Shown here in pieces: positions 8,635 through 17,251 of a stretch of 64,000 nt of DNA; the first letter of the stretch is position 1; every line of letters starts with the position of its first letter. Source of the DNA: an uncultured Cellvibrionales bacterium (lineage in GTDB: Bacteria; Pseudomonadota; Gammaproteobacteria; Pseudomonadales; GM7GCV1). The notes beneath the pieces were generated by a model, which was not told the DNA's origin, made no database searches, and was given only the letters and a program-made list of their open reading frames with translations. The stretch spans positions 28,160 through 92,159 of the forward strand of contig CAJXYP010000011.1 of NCBI GenBank assembly GCA_913063225.1, written 5' to 3'. The position numbers and the translations under genes were made by a program.

Positions 8635-9849
8635 ATGAAAATCCCGATTTATTTAGATTATGCAGCAACCACCCCGGTAGACGAGCGTGTCGCAGCCGCG
8701 ATGGTTGAGTGCCTCACTACTAGCGGTAAGTTTGGTAATCCAGCCTCACGATCTCATCAATTTGGTTGGGAAGCAGAAGCGGCGGTAGAAACCGCTCGCG
8801 CTAATGTCGCTGCGCTTGTTGGTGCCGATCCACGAGAAATCGTCTGGACTTCCGGTGCAACCGAAGGCGACAACCTAGCGATAAAAGGCGCTGCCCAATT
8901 CAATCAGAAGAAAGGCAAGCATGTAATCACCTCAAAAATTGAGCATAAAGCCGTACTTGATACTTGCCGTCAGCTCGAGCGAGAAGGTTTCGAAGTTACT
9001 TATTTAGACCCGGATGAATTCGGCATTATTTCGCCGGAAAGCGTTGCAGTTGCCATCAGGGAAGACACTACAGTCGTTTCTATCATGCATGTGCACAACG
9101 AGCTGGGCGCTATCAATGATATAGCTGCGATAGGTGCGGCTTGCAGAGAGAAAGGCGTTATATTTCATGTAGATGCGGCGCAAAGCGCAGGCAAAGTATT
9201 GGTAGATGTTGAGGCTATGAATATAGATCTAATGTCCTTTTCTGCTCATAAAGCTTATGGGCCCAAAGGTATGGGCGCCCTATATGTCCGCCGCAAGCCG
9301 AGAGTTCGTCTTGAAGCCCAGATACACGGTGGCGGTCACGAGCGCGGCATGCGTTCGGGCACTTTACCCACCCACCAGATTGTTGGCATGGGCGAAGCCT
9401 TTCGTATCGCAAATGAAGAGATGGATGCGGATGTTAAGCATGTCGTCGCTTTGCGTAAGCGTTTGCTAGATGGTTTTGCTTCTATAGAAGAAACCAAGAT
9501 AAATGGTCATGAAACGCAAACTTACCCTGGCATTCTGAATATTAGTTTTGCTTATGTAGAAGGTGAGTCATTGTTAATGGCTCTTAAAGATATGGCGGTT
9601 TCATCCGGCTCAGCTTGTACTTCGGCAAGTTTGGAGCCATCTTATGTATTGCGGGCCCTTGGCCTCAACGACGAACTGGCGCATAGTTCCATTCGTTTTA
9701 GTATTGGTCGTTTTACCACGGAAGAAGAGATTGATTATGTAATTAGTCGAGTTCAAAACGCGGTTGAACGTTTACGGGAAATGTCTCCCTTATGGGATAT
9801 GTTTAAAGATGGTATCGATTTGTCCACTGTTGAGTGGGCGGCACACTAG
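8635..9849 (+). CDS. iscS: cysteine desulfurase IscS
   Basis: PLP-dependent enzyme, 404 aa, that converts cysteine to alanine and passes persulfide sulfur to IscU and to tRNA thiolation enzymes. Visible motifs are the N-terminal [11 protein letters not shown], the PLP lysine region [17 protein letters not shown], and the mobile catalytic loop [20 protein letters not shown] with the active Cys. The C-terminus [21 protein letters not shown] is typical of IscS and serves as the IscU docking end. It lies 24 bases after iscR and 27 before iscU. Confidence 0.98.
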   Translation: MKIPIYLDYAATTPVDERVAAAMVECLTTSGKFGNPASRSHQFGWEAEAAVETARANVAALVGADPREIVWTSGATEGDNLAIKGAAQFNQKKGKHVITSKIEHKAVLDTCRQLEREGFEVTYLDPDEFGIISPESVAVAIREDTTVVSIMHVHNELGAINDIAAIGAACREKGVIFHVDAAQSAGKVLVDVEAMNIDLMSFSAHKAYGPKGMGALYVRRKPRVRLEAQIHGGGHERGMRSGTLPTHQIVGMGEAFRIANEEMDADVKHVVALRKRLLDGFASIEETKINGHETQTYPGILNISFAYVEGESLLMALKDMAVSSGSACTSASLEPSYVLRALGLNDELAHSSIRFSIGRFTTEEEIDYVISRVQNAVERLREMSPLWDMFKDGIDLSTVEWAAH

Positions 9850-9876
9850 GCTTAATAGGCCCCAGGAGAGTAGATC

Positions 9877-10263
9877 ATGGCTTACACAGAAAAGGTAATT
9901 GATCATTACGAAAATCCACGCAATGTTGGCAGGTTGGATGATAGTTCATACAACGTAGGCACTGGTATGGTCGGTGCTCCTGCTTGCGGCGATGTTATGC
10001 GCCTGCAGATTCAGGTTGATGGCGACGGCGTTATTCGGGATGCTAAGTTTAAAACCTACGGTTGTGGTTCAGCTATTGCTTCCAGTTCGCTTTTAACCGA
10101 ATGGGTTAAAGGGCGTTCTTTAGACGATGCGGAATCCATTAAGAACACAGAAATTGCGGCAGAGCTCGCTTTGCCACCGGTGAAGATTCACTGTTCGGTA
10201 TTAGCAGAAGACGCCATTAAAGCGGCAGTCCGCGACCTTCGCGCAAAGCGTGATCGCGCATAG
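9877..10263 (+). CDS. iscU: Fe-S cluster scaffold protein IscU
   Basis: Scaffold on which [2Fe-2S] clusters are built, 128 aa. All three ligand cysteines are present (C37 in APACGD, C63 in YGCGSA, C106 in IHCSVL) as is the HscA recognition motif LPPVK (99-103). AGGAGAG precedes the ATG. The partners IscS, HscB and HscA are in the same operon. Confidence 0.98.
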   Translation: MAYTEKVIDHYENPRNVGRLDDSSYNVGTGMVGAPACGDVMRLQIQVDGDGVIRDAKFKTYGCGSAIASSSLLTEWVKGRSLDDAESIKNTEIAAELALPPVKIHCSVLAEDAIKAAVRDLRAKRDRA

Positions 10264-10277
10264 AGGCAGGGCAACAA

Positions 10278-10601
10278 GTGGAAATCTCCATTACAGACGC
10301 AGCAGCCAACCACGTTGGTAAACAGCTAAGTAATCGCGGTAAAGGCGAGGGCATACGTCTGGGTGTAAGAACCTCTGGATGTAGCGGCTTTTCCTATGTA
10401 CTGGAATTTGTTGATGAGACCGATCCAGTAGATGAAGTTTTTGAACATCAGGGCGTAAAGGTATTTATTGATCCCAAGAGCCTGATCTTTCTTAACGGCA
10501 CCGAACTCGATTTTGAGAAAGAGGGCCTTAACGAAGGACTGAAGTTCAATAATCCCAACGTTACTGGCGAGTGTGGTTGCGGCGAAAGCTTTAACGTTTA
10601 A
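10278..10601 (+). CDS. iscA: iron-sulfur cluster assembly protein IscA
   Basis: A-type carrier of 107 aa, starting at GTG (10278). The three conserved cysteines are C35 (TSGCSG) and C99/C101 in the C-terminal ECGCGESF motif. A-type carriers pass clusters, in particular [4Fe-4S], to apo-targets. The gene is 14 bases after iscU. Confidence 0.96.
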   Translation: MEISITDAAANHVGKQLSNRGKGEGIRLGVRTSGCSGFSYVLEFVDETDPVDEVFEHQGVKVFIDPKSLIFLNGTELDFEKEGLNEGLKFNNPNVTGECGCGESFNV

Positions 10602-10655
10602 TTTGCGGCTAGTTACTAAGCGTTTAAATAGCAGCTGCTGACTAAGGAATATATC

Positions 10656-11192
10656 TTGTCCTCGTCCAATCAGACTCACTTCGAGTGGTTTTCGGTTCCG
10701 TGCCAATTCGATATTGACCTGCGCGAGTTAAGAACAACCTATCTAGAGCTGCAAAAGCAATTGCACCCGGATAAAAGTGCCGGGGAGTCGGAGCTCGACC
10801 AAAATACGGCCGTGCGCCTAAATACCAAATTAAATGATGCCTACGACAAGCTGAAAGATCCGGTGAAACGCGCTATTTATCTGCTTGAGTTGCAAGGCAT
10901 TGAATACGATCCGGATAGACAAACCCAGAACGACCCAATCTATTTAATGCAGCAGTTAGAGATACGCGAAGAACTAGGTGATCTAACGGCAGATGATCCG
11001 AAGTTGGATTCTCACCTGGATAAATTTAGATCTCTCGCGCTAGCTCAACTAGAGCAATACTCCGAAGAGTTTAGAATGGCGCAGACTAAAAATGACTGGC
11101 CTCTAGCTTGCGCCGCTATAGGACGCATGATGTTTGCCAACAAATTAACCCGCGACGTCAATGAGCGCGAAGAACAACTACTGGACCTTTAA
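10656..11192 (+). CDS. hscB: Fe-S protein assembly co-chaperone HscB
   Basis: J-domain co-chaperone of 178 aa, starting at TTG (10656) with AAGGAA upstream. The J domain (about 8-80) has the HPDK motif (37-40), and the C-terminal three-helix part that binds IscU follows. It brings IscU to HscA and stimulates ATP hydrolysis. The gene order iscA-hscB-hscA is the standard one. Confidence 0.95.
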   Translation: MSSSNQTHFEWFSVPCQFDIDLRELRTTYLELQKQLHPDKSAGESELDQNTAVRLNTKLNDAYDKLKDPVKRAIYLLELQGIEYDPDRQTQNDPIYLMQQLEIREELGDLTADDPKLDSHLDKFRSLALAQLEQYSEEFRMAQTKNDWPLACAAIGRMMFANKLTRDVNEREEQLLDL

Positions 11193-11201
11193 ACTAGATC
11201 T

Positions 11202-13091
11202 ATGAGTCTTCTGCAAATATCCGAACCGGGACAATCTCCGGAACCTCATCAAGGCAAGTTAGCCGTGGGCATAGATCTGGGTACCAGTAACTCCTTGGTC
11301 TGTAGTGTCCGCCGCGGTGGCCCGGTTCCTATAAGTGACGACGAGTTGGGCGATCTAGTGCCATCGGTTGTGCACTATGGAAAGGATGCTATTCACGTAG
11401 GACGTGCAGCCACTGAATATCTCCTTACCGATACACAAAACACCCTTACCTCCGTAAAGCGTTTTGTAGGAAAAAATCAGTCAGACTTTCCCGATCTGAG
11501 TGTTTTCCCATACCGTTTTGAAGCGAATACAGAAAACCTGAAGATATATACGAATCAAGGTTTAGTGTCGCCGGTCGAGGCTAGTTCTAGAATATTAAAT
11601 TACCTAGTGGAGCGAGCCGAGAATCAACTTCGCGGTGATATAGATGGCGCAGTCATTACGGTTCCAGCCTACTTTGATGACGCTCAGCGGCAAGCCACTA
11701 AAGATGCGGCAACACAGGCAGGTATTAAAGTACTTCGACTGCTGAATGAGCCAACCGCAGCAGCAGTTGCCTATGGCTTAGATGTGGAACAAAGCGGTAC
11801 AGATGTACCTGACCAGGAAGCAGCTGAGCGCTTAATAGCGGTTTACGATCTTGGCGGTGGTACCTTTGATATATCCATTCTTAGATTACATCGGGGGGTA
11901 TTTGAAGTACTGGCTACTGGCGGCGATAGTGCTTTAGGTGGCGACGATTTTGATGCCTTGATTTGCCAGTGGTTTTTGACCGAGACCGGTCAGCAAACCG
12001 AAAGCGCTGAGGAAATTCGCGCTTTGCAATTAAGAGCTCGTCGAGCCAAAGAAGAGCTAGCATTGCTTCAGCAAACTCAGATCGAATTTAAGGGTCAAGC
12101 GCGCACACTAAGTCGTGATCAATTAGCCGAGCTAATAGATCCACTCGTACAGAAAACAGTAAAAGTCTGCCGCCGAGCCTTGCGTGATGCGGAAGTCAGC
12201 ACAGATCAGATCGATGCGGTTGTGATGGTGGGCGGATCCACAAGGGTTGCCGCCGTTCAGGCTAAGGTTGAAGCCTTCTTTGATGCCCCGCTTAAAAGTG
12301 ATATTGATCCTGATAGGGTAGTTGCCCTGGGTGCGGCTATTCAGGCAGATATCCTGATTGGCAACAAAAACGATCAGGATATGCTGCTGCTGGATGTGGT
12401 TCCTTTGTCCTTAGGGCTGGAAACCGTAGGTGGGCTCACGGAGAAGATTATCCATCGCAATACCACCATTCCTGTTGCCCGGGCTCAAGAGTTCACTACC
12501 TATAAAGACGGCCAAACTGCTATGCAGATACATGCGGTTCAGGGTGAGCGCGAGCTTGTGCAAGATTGCCGCTCATTGGCTCGATTTGAATTAACCGGTA
12601 TTCCGCCCATGGTTGCTGGTGCGGCACGCATCAAGGTGCAATTCCAGGTAGACCCGGATGGACTACTAAGCGTATCGGCAGAAGAAACAACTACAGGCGT
12701 GCGTGCTGAAGTAGAGGTAAAACCTTCCTACGGACTGCAAGAAGACCAAATCGCCACTATGCTTAAAGATTCTTTCGAGCACGCCACTGATGACGTAGCG
12801 GCACGTTCCTTACGCGAGCACCAAGTGGAAGCTGAGGGGTTGGCTTTTGCTATTGAAGCGGCATTGAAAGCGGACGGTCTAGCGTTGCTATCAGGCGATG
12901 AGCAAGAGGTTATAACCCTCGCGGTGGATCAATTACGTAGTATTGCCACTACTGGTAATCTGCGTGAGCTGCAATGTGAAATTCAGCATGTTAGTAAACT
13001 AAGCGAATCTTTTGCCACCAGGCGAATGGACAAGAGCGTGCGTGAAGCCCTTGCAGGACACACGGTTGATGAATTTGAATCAGCTGACTAA
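11202..13091 (+). CDS. hscA: Fe-S protein assembly chaperone HscA (Hsp70 family)
   Basis: Specialised Hsp70 of 629 aa that helps IscU release clusters. The ATPase domain shows AVGIDLGTSNSLV, VPAYFDDAQRQATKDAA, LLNEPTAAAVAYGL, YDLGGGTFDISIL and VVMVGGSTRV; the substrate domain begins after VVPLSLGLETVGG. The normal DnaK LGTTN has become LGTSN, common in HscA. It lies 9 bases after hscB. Confidence 0.97.
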   Translation: MSLLQISEPGQSPEPHQGKLAVGIDLGTSNSLVCSVRRGGPVPISDDELGDLVPSVVHYGKDAIHVGRAATEYLLTDTQNTLTSVKRFVGKNQSDFPDLSVFPYRFEANTENLKIYTNQGLVSPVEASSRILNYLVERAENQLRGDIDGAVITVPAYFDDAQRQATKDAATQAGIKVLRLLNEPTAAAVAYGLDVEQSGTDVPDQEAAERLIAVYDLGGGTFDISILRLHRGVFEVLATGGDSALGGDDFDALICQWFLTETGQQTESAEEIRALQLRARRAKEELALLQQTQIEFKGQARTLSRDQLAELIDPLVQKTVKVCRRALRDAEVSTDQIDAVVMVGGSTRVAAVQAKVEAFFDAPLKSDIDPDRVVALGAAIQADILIGNKNDQDMLLLDVVPLSLGLETVGGLTEKIIHRNTTIPVARAQEFTTYKDGQTAMQIHAVQGERELVQDCRSLARFELTGIPPMVAGAARIKVQFQVDPDGLLSVSAEETTTGVRAEVEVKPSYGLQEDQIATMLKDSFEHATDDVAARSLREHQVEAEGLAFAIEAALKADGLALLSGDEQEVITLAVDQLRSIATTGNLRELQCEIQHVSKLSESFATRRMDKSVREALAGHTVDEFESAD

Positions 13092-13093
13092 TC

Positions 13094-13109
13094 GGAGCCA
13101 GTTGGCTCC
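13094..13109 (+). other. short hairpin between hscA and fdx
   Basis: GGAGCC-AGTT-GGCTCC, a perfect 6-bp stem with a 4-base loop, starts 2 bases after the hscA stop. There is no T-run, so it is more likely a stabilising or processing element within the isc mRNA than a full terminator. Confidence 0.5.
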
Positions 13110-13141
13110 TAACTATTATTGAAGAACCTAAGGCCCTTTAA

Positions 13142-13480
13142 ATGCCCAAGATCGTAATTCTTCCCCACGAATCAATCTGCCCTGAAGGCGCCGTAATCGA
13201 TGCCGAACTAGGCCAGAGTATCTGTCGTGCAGCTTTGAATGCTGGTATTCATATAGAGCATGCATGCGAAATGTCCTGTGCCTGTACCACCTGCCATGTC
13301 CATATTCGCGAGGGCGCCGAGTCCCTGAATGAAGCGGATGAACTTGAAGATGACTTTCTCGATAAGGCTTGGGGCTTAGATCCCGATTCACGCCTTAGCT
13401 GCCAGGCTATAGTTGATGATAAAGATCTGACGATTGAGATTCCGAAGTATACGATCAACATGGTTTCCGAAAATCACTGA
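13142..13480 (+). CDS. fdx: [2Fe-2S] ferredoxin of the ISC system
   Basis: Adrenodoxin-type ferredoxin, 112 aa, with cluster ligands C42, C48, C51 and C87, the spacing seen in ISC ferredoxins. It supplies electrons for cluster assembly on IscU. It is in the same direction as hscA, 50 bases after it, and 54 bases before iscX. Confidence 0.96.
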   Translation: MPKIVILPHESICPEGAVIDAELGQSICRAALNAGIHIEHACEMSCACTTCHVHIREGAESLNEADELEDDFLDKAWGLDPDSRLSCQAIVDDKDLTIEIPKYTINMVSENH

Positions 13481-13534
13481 TGCCTGCTGCTCTAGCCGTC
13501 GCTCATAACGCTACTAAACATTAGGAGAATTCAA

Positions 13535-13729
13535 ATGAGATGGTCTGACGTATTCGAAATAGCTATGGGGCTCGCCGATAGCCATGAAGATGTTGATCCC
13601 CAATACGTTAATTTTGTTGACCTACGAAAGTGGGTAATGGCACTTGAAGGGTTTGATGATGATCCCGTTCGGTGCGGCGAGAAGGTTCTAGAGGCTATTC
13701 AAATGGCATGGATTGAAGAAGCTTCTTAA
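13535..13729 (+). CDS. iscX: Fe-S cluster assembly protein IscX
   Basis: Small acidic protein of 64 aa (MRWSDVFEIAMGLADSHEDV) that binds IscS and iron and adjusts the rate of cluster assembly. TTAGGAGAA precedes the ATG. It is the usual last gene of the ISC operon, and the conserved gene order stops here until ndk at 31291. Confidence 0.94.
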   Translation: MRWSDVFEIAMGLADSHEDVDPQYVNFVDLRKWVMALEGFDDDPVRCGEKVLEAIQMAWIEEAS

Positions 13730-13751
13730 TTTTTCTGATCGGGGTATAGGA

Positions 13752-14243
13752 ATGAAAATACGTTATTTGGCACTACAGCTCGTTATTATATTCCTGGTTG
13801 TTGGCTGTGCCGCCGTCGATGAATACAATTTCGAAGATTATTCCAGCTCAACGGTCAGCGCTACAACACTGCAAAGCGTAGATATAGAAAGCTCCCCAGA
13901 ATCAAACGTCTTTGCAGACAGGCTAAGGTTATTGATCGGAAGCGCACCCAACTACGCAGGGCATTATGTTGTAGCCGGATTTGGATGTGGTACCTCCTGT
14001 CAAATAGTGACTATCGTTGATATCGATACGGGTAAAGTTTCGATGCCTACTACTTCATCTGAAGGTGCCTGTTATTCAAAAGCTAGCCGACTCCTAATTG
14101 TGAATCCTTTCATAGCCGATTCTTATGGCGATTCTCTACCGGCATCGGCATACACCTATTACTACTTAATGGACGACAATGGTCTAGAGCTCCTTGATAA
14201 AACAAAGGAGCCTTTTAGTGGCGTTTGCGAATTTGGCCAGTAG
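13752..14243 (+). CDS. putative lipoprotein of unknown function
   Basis: 163 aa from the ATG at 13752, which follows TATAGGA; an in-frame start at 13713 would overlap iscX and bury the signal peptide. The N-terminus MKIRYLALQLVIIFLVVGCA is a lipoprotein signal with lipobox VVGC. The mature part has APNYAGHYVVAGFGCGTSCQ and DIDTGKV, a pattern I recognise from uncharacterised exported proteins, with paired cysteines that could form disulfides. No function can be assigned. Confidence 0.75.
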   Translation: MKIRYLALQLVIIFLVVGCAAVDEYNFEDYSSSTVSATTLQSVDIESSPESNVFADRLRLLIGSAPNYAGHYVVAGFGCGTSCQIVTIVDIDTGKVSMPTTSSEGACYSKASRLLIVNPFIADSYGDSLPASAYTYYYLMDDNGLELLDKTKEPFSGVCEFGQ

Positions 14244-14332
14244 TAATTCAAATTTGCGCTTAGAGAAACGGACTGACAGTACCTTTATATCTACCCACTA
14301 AGATCCTATAGAAAAAACTGAGGAGGCTAAGA

Positions 14333-14767
14333 ATGAAGAAGAGAATACTGAGTTTATTAGCTTTGATACTTATACCGGCAGCCTTTGCCGCCATAGATGA
14401 AGATGGTTTTGTTCGCATCCTGCCAGAAGACATTGTTTGGCCTGAAGGAACCGGGGAAGGGGCCATTATCAGTGTACTTGCGGGTGATCCAGAGAAACAA
14501 GGCCTCTATATTATTCGAGCAAAATTCCCAGCTGGTGTTATGTCGGGGCCGCATTACCATTCCACCGACCGTCACGTCACCGTGATATCAGGTACTTGGT
14601 ATACCGGCACTGGCGACGATTTCGATAGAGAGAACATGGTTCCTCTAACGCCTGGTAGCTACATGATGCATCCGGCAGGAGCCGTTCATTACGATGGTTC
14701 GAACAATGATGAGGAAGTTATCGTCGAGATAAGATCGATTGGCCCCACTACTGCAGTTAGGTTTTAA
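14333..14767 (+). CDS. exported cupin-domain protein
   Basis: 144 aa with a signal peptide (MKKRILSLLALILIPAAFAA). The rest is a single cupin barrel: GPHYHSTDRHVTVISGTWYTG is cupin motif 1 with its metal-ligand histidines, and PAGAVHYDGSN is motif 2. GAGGAGG precedes the start. It is monocistronic or loosely linked to its neighbours. The substrate is unknown; secreted cupins of this type are often annotated only by the fold. Confidence 0.8.
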   Translation: MKKRILSLLALILIPAAFAAIDEDGFVRILPEDIVWPEGTGEGAIISVLAGDPEKQGLYIIRAKFPAGVMSGPHYHSTDRHVTVISGTWYTGTGDDFDRENMVPLTPGSYMMHPAGAVHYDGSNNDEEVIVEIRSIGPTTAVRF

Positions 14768-14799
14768 AAATAGGTTTACTAATAAGGCTAGAGTGCAGT

Positions 14800-15090
14800 A
14801 TGAATTCCGAAACTCAACAAGAAATTGAAGCCGCGACTTTCCGCCGTTTCCTTAAACACTTAGACGACCACAAAGAAGTACAAAATATCGATCTGATGAT
14901 TCTGGCGGATTTCTGTCGCAACTGTCTGAGCAAATGGTACATGGCTGAAGCAGCAGAGCGTGGCGAGTCGATTGACTATGACGCCGCCCGAGAGCTGGTT
15001 TATGGCATGCCTTACAGTGAATGGAAGGCGTCGCATCAGTTGGAGGCGACTCCTGAACAGATGGCAGCTTATAAGGAGCGACGTGGGTGA
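14800..15090 (+). CDS. DUF1244 family protein
   Basis: Small cytoplasmic protein, 96 aa, matching the DUF1244 pattern: a helical N-terminus (FRRFLKHLDDHKEVQNIDLM), then ILADFCRNCLSKWY and GMPYSEWKASHQ. Two close cysteines lie in FCRNCL. It is widespread in Proteobacteria and has no established function. The next gene starts 6 bases after its stop. Confidence 0.88.
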   Translation: MNSETQQEIEAATFRRFLKHLDDHKEVQNIDLMILADFCRNCLSKWYMAEAAERGESIDYDAARELVYGMPYSEWKASHQLEATPEQMAAYKERRG

Positions 15091-15096
15091 GCCTTT

Positions 15097-16212
15097 ATGA
15101 ATTTAACTATTAAGCAGCGTGCGTCCGGCAGGTCTCTGTTTAATCTCACGCTTTTACTCGGCTGCGCTCTGTTCGCTCAAGCAGATGATCTTTATTTCCC
15201 TAATGCAGACTCGCGCTGGGAATCTGTGGACCCCAATCAAGTGGGTTGGGATCAAAAATTACTGGAAGAGGTAATGATTTTCGCACAGCAGCAACGATCC
15301 AGTGATGCGGTCGTATTGCTCGATGGCCGAGTATTAGCCGAAGGCGTCTGGCAAGTAGAGGCCCCCACCAATAGCAATGGCCCTTGGATGTATCCCCGGT
15401 TGCTCATTGGACATAGTGAAGATGACAGGCCCATTGAAGATGTAGCCTCGGTACAAAAAAGTATAGTTTCGGTTCTGGCGGGCATCGCCCGTGGCAAAGG
15501 TTTGCTCGATTTTGATCAATCCGTTGACCATTATCTCGGTCAGGGATGGTCTACAGTAGAGGCCGATTCGGAATCAAAGATTACTATTCGCCACCTGCTA
15601 ACCATGACAACGGGACTGGGTACACAGAGCGTATATGAGGCAGAAGCAGGTGAGCGGTGGGTTTATAGCACTGTTGTTTATCGCAATCTTATGGAGATAT
15701 TGCAAAGCGTAAGTGGATTAACGGCACGCGAATTATCAGCACAATGGCTAACCTCAAAAATAGGTATGAATAACAGCGATTGGGACGTGCGAGTTGGTTT
15801 TGGTCGACCGGGGACTAAAGGCCCCTTAGCATTTCAAACAACAGCACCTGATTTGGCTCGCTTTGGACTACTGATCTTGGCCGAGGGAAAGTGGGCTGGA
15901 GAAGATATTTTAAGTGACCCGAATTATCTCGACGAGGCCTTCGATTCAAAGGATTCGATCAATGAGTCCTATGGTTTGATTTGGCAGTTGAACAGCGGCG
16001 CAACACATATTAGCAATGGTCAAAACCCCCAGCTTGTCGAGGGTCCATATATCCCCTCCGCGCCGGCTGATTTAGTGATGGCCTCCGGAGGGCTTGATCG
16101 CAAAGTCTATATTGTGCCGAGTTTGGGATTGGTGGTGGCTCGCATAGGCGATCAACCCGAGGGCGATTTTGATGAAGAATTATGGCGGAGAATTATGGCT
16201 GCGGCGCCGTAG
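15097..16212 (+). CDS. exported serine hydrolase, beta-lactamase class C-like
   Basis: 371 aa with a signal peptide (about 1-28). It has the serine hydrolase SxxK motif at S118-K121 (ASVQKSIV), the HLLTMTTGLG segment and YSTVVYRNLMEIL as the Tyr motif. The fold is shared by class C beta-lactamases, DD-peptidases and esterases. No KTG box of true beta-lactamases was recognised near the C-terminus, so an esterase or amidase is more likely than resistance. It starts 6 bases after the DUF1244 gene. Confidence 0.8.
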   Translation: MNLTIKQRASGRSLFNLTLLLGCALFAQADDLYFPNADSRWESVDPNQVGWDQKLLEEVMIFAQQQRSSDAVVLLDGRVLAEGVWQVEAPTNSNGPWMYPRLLIGHSEDDRPIEDVASVQKSIVSVLAGIARGKGLLDFDQSVDHYLGQGWSTVEADSESKITIRHLLTMTTGLGTQSVYEAEAGERWVYSTVVYRNLMEILQSVSGLTARELSAQWLTSKIGMNNSDWDVRVGFGRPGTKGPLAFQTTAPDLARFGLLILAEGKWAGEDILSDPNYLDEAFDSKDSINESYGLIWQLNSGATHISNGQNPQLVEGPYIPSAPADLVMASGGLDRKVYIVPSLGLVVARIGDQPEGDFDEELWRRIMAAAP

Positions 16213-16520
16213 ATCCTGGCAACCTGTGCAGGTAGAAAATAACGAAGAAACGATCATGAAAAGAATCATCATTAGTTACATAGTCAAATCTGATAGAAAG
16301 TTAAAAGGGGCAAAGGGAACGCATTTATTTTTCTTCATTAGAAAATAGTGGCGTCCGCCTTGATCCCATAAAGTGAGCTTTTGGGGGCAAATTTTTGAAC
16401 AATGCCTTTTCTTATTTATATGAGGAAAGTATTGGTAATAAATCAGCCTTTTACGAGTCTCATGTACTGCTGGGCCATAATTGCCCCGCAATCTGCTGAA
16501 TAATTGAAGGAGTTTTTGCA
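16213..16520. other. gene-free stretch before the mla-like operon
   Basis: 308 bases, AT-rich, no convincing frame on either strand. It must hold the promoter of the operon that follows; AAGGAG at about 16508-16513 is the ribosome binding site of the mlaA frame. Nothing else recognised. Confidence 0.5.
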
Positions 16521-17211
16521 GTGATAGATCTTTTAAACACGACAGGTTGGACCAAGCTGTGGGCTTTTTCCTTGGCAATCCTTGCTCTTGCTGGTTGTTC
16601 TACGACGGCGGTAGACCCTTATGAAGGTTTTAACCGCTCTATGACGTCTTTCAATGACACGGCGGATAAGTACCTGTTGAAACCCCTGGCACAGGGCTAT
16701 GAAGCGGTGCTTCCCGATCCGGTGCCTAATATGTTTAGTAACCTGGGCGAGCCAGTGGTTGCGGTAAATCAACTGTTGCAGGGTAAGGGAAAGTTAGCAG
16801 CAAACGACCTAGGTCGATTTGTTCTTAACTCTACCATTGGGCTGGTCGGCTTATTCGATGTTGCTGCTTTGGCGGGATTGGATAAACACGATGAAGACTT
16901 TGCTCAGACCCTTGCTGTTTTGGGGCGTCGGCAGCGGGCCATATCTTGTATTGCCCTTAATGGGGCCTTCCACGGTCGCCGGTATTCCCAGTCGCTATGT
17001 TGACTCCTTTGGGAGCCCTCAGCGATATATCGATCATATACCCACTCGAAATTCGGTCCGGGCTCTAGAGTTAATTTCTCTGCGGGCAAGTCTGTTACAA
17101 AGAGAGGGTCTAATCTCGGGTGACCGGTACATTTTCCTTCGCGACGCTTACCTTCAACGTCGAGAATATTTAATTAATGATGGTCTAGTTGAAGACTCTT
17201 TTCTCGACTAA
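16521..17211 (+). pseudogene. mlaA: MlaA-family phospholipid-binding lipoprotein, frameshifted
   Basis: Outer-membrane lipoprotein of the Mla lipid transport system, about 230 aa if restored, starting at GTG 16521. The lipobox is LALAGC; the family core follows (DPYEGFNRSMTSFNDTADKY, LARFVLNSTIGLVGLFDVA-like). At TTTT (16918-16921) the frame breaks: frame one ends at 17003, and the second frame continues the conserved WGVGSGPYLVLPLMGPST and runs to the stop at 17211. Removing one T restores LAVWGVGSGPY, so this is a one-base insertion. It may be a true mutation or a sequence error; the downstream genes are intact. Confidence 0.85.
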
Positions 17212-17251
17212 ATTAGTAATTAATTCGAAAGTTTTATAAAGGACGTTTTTT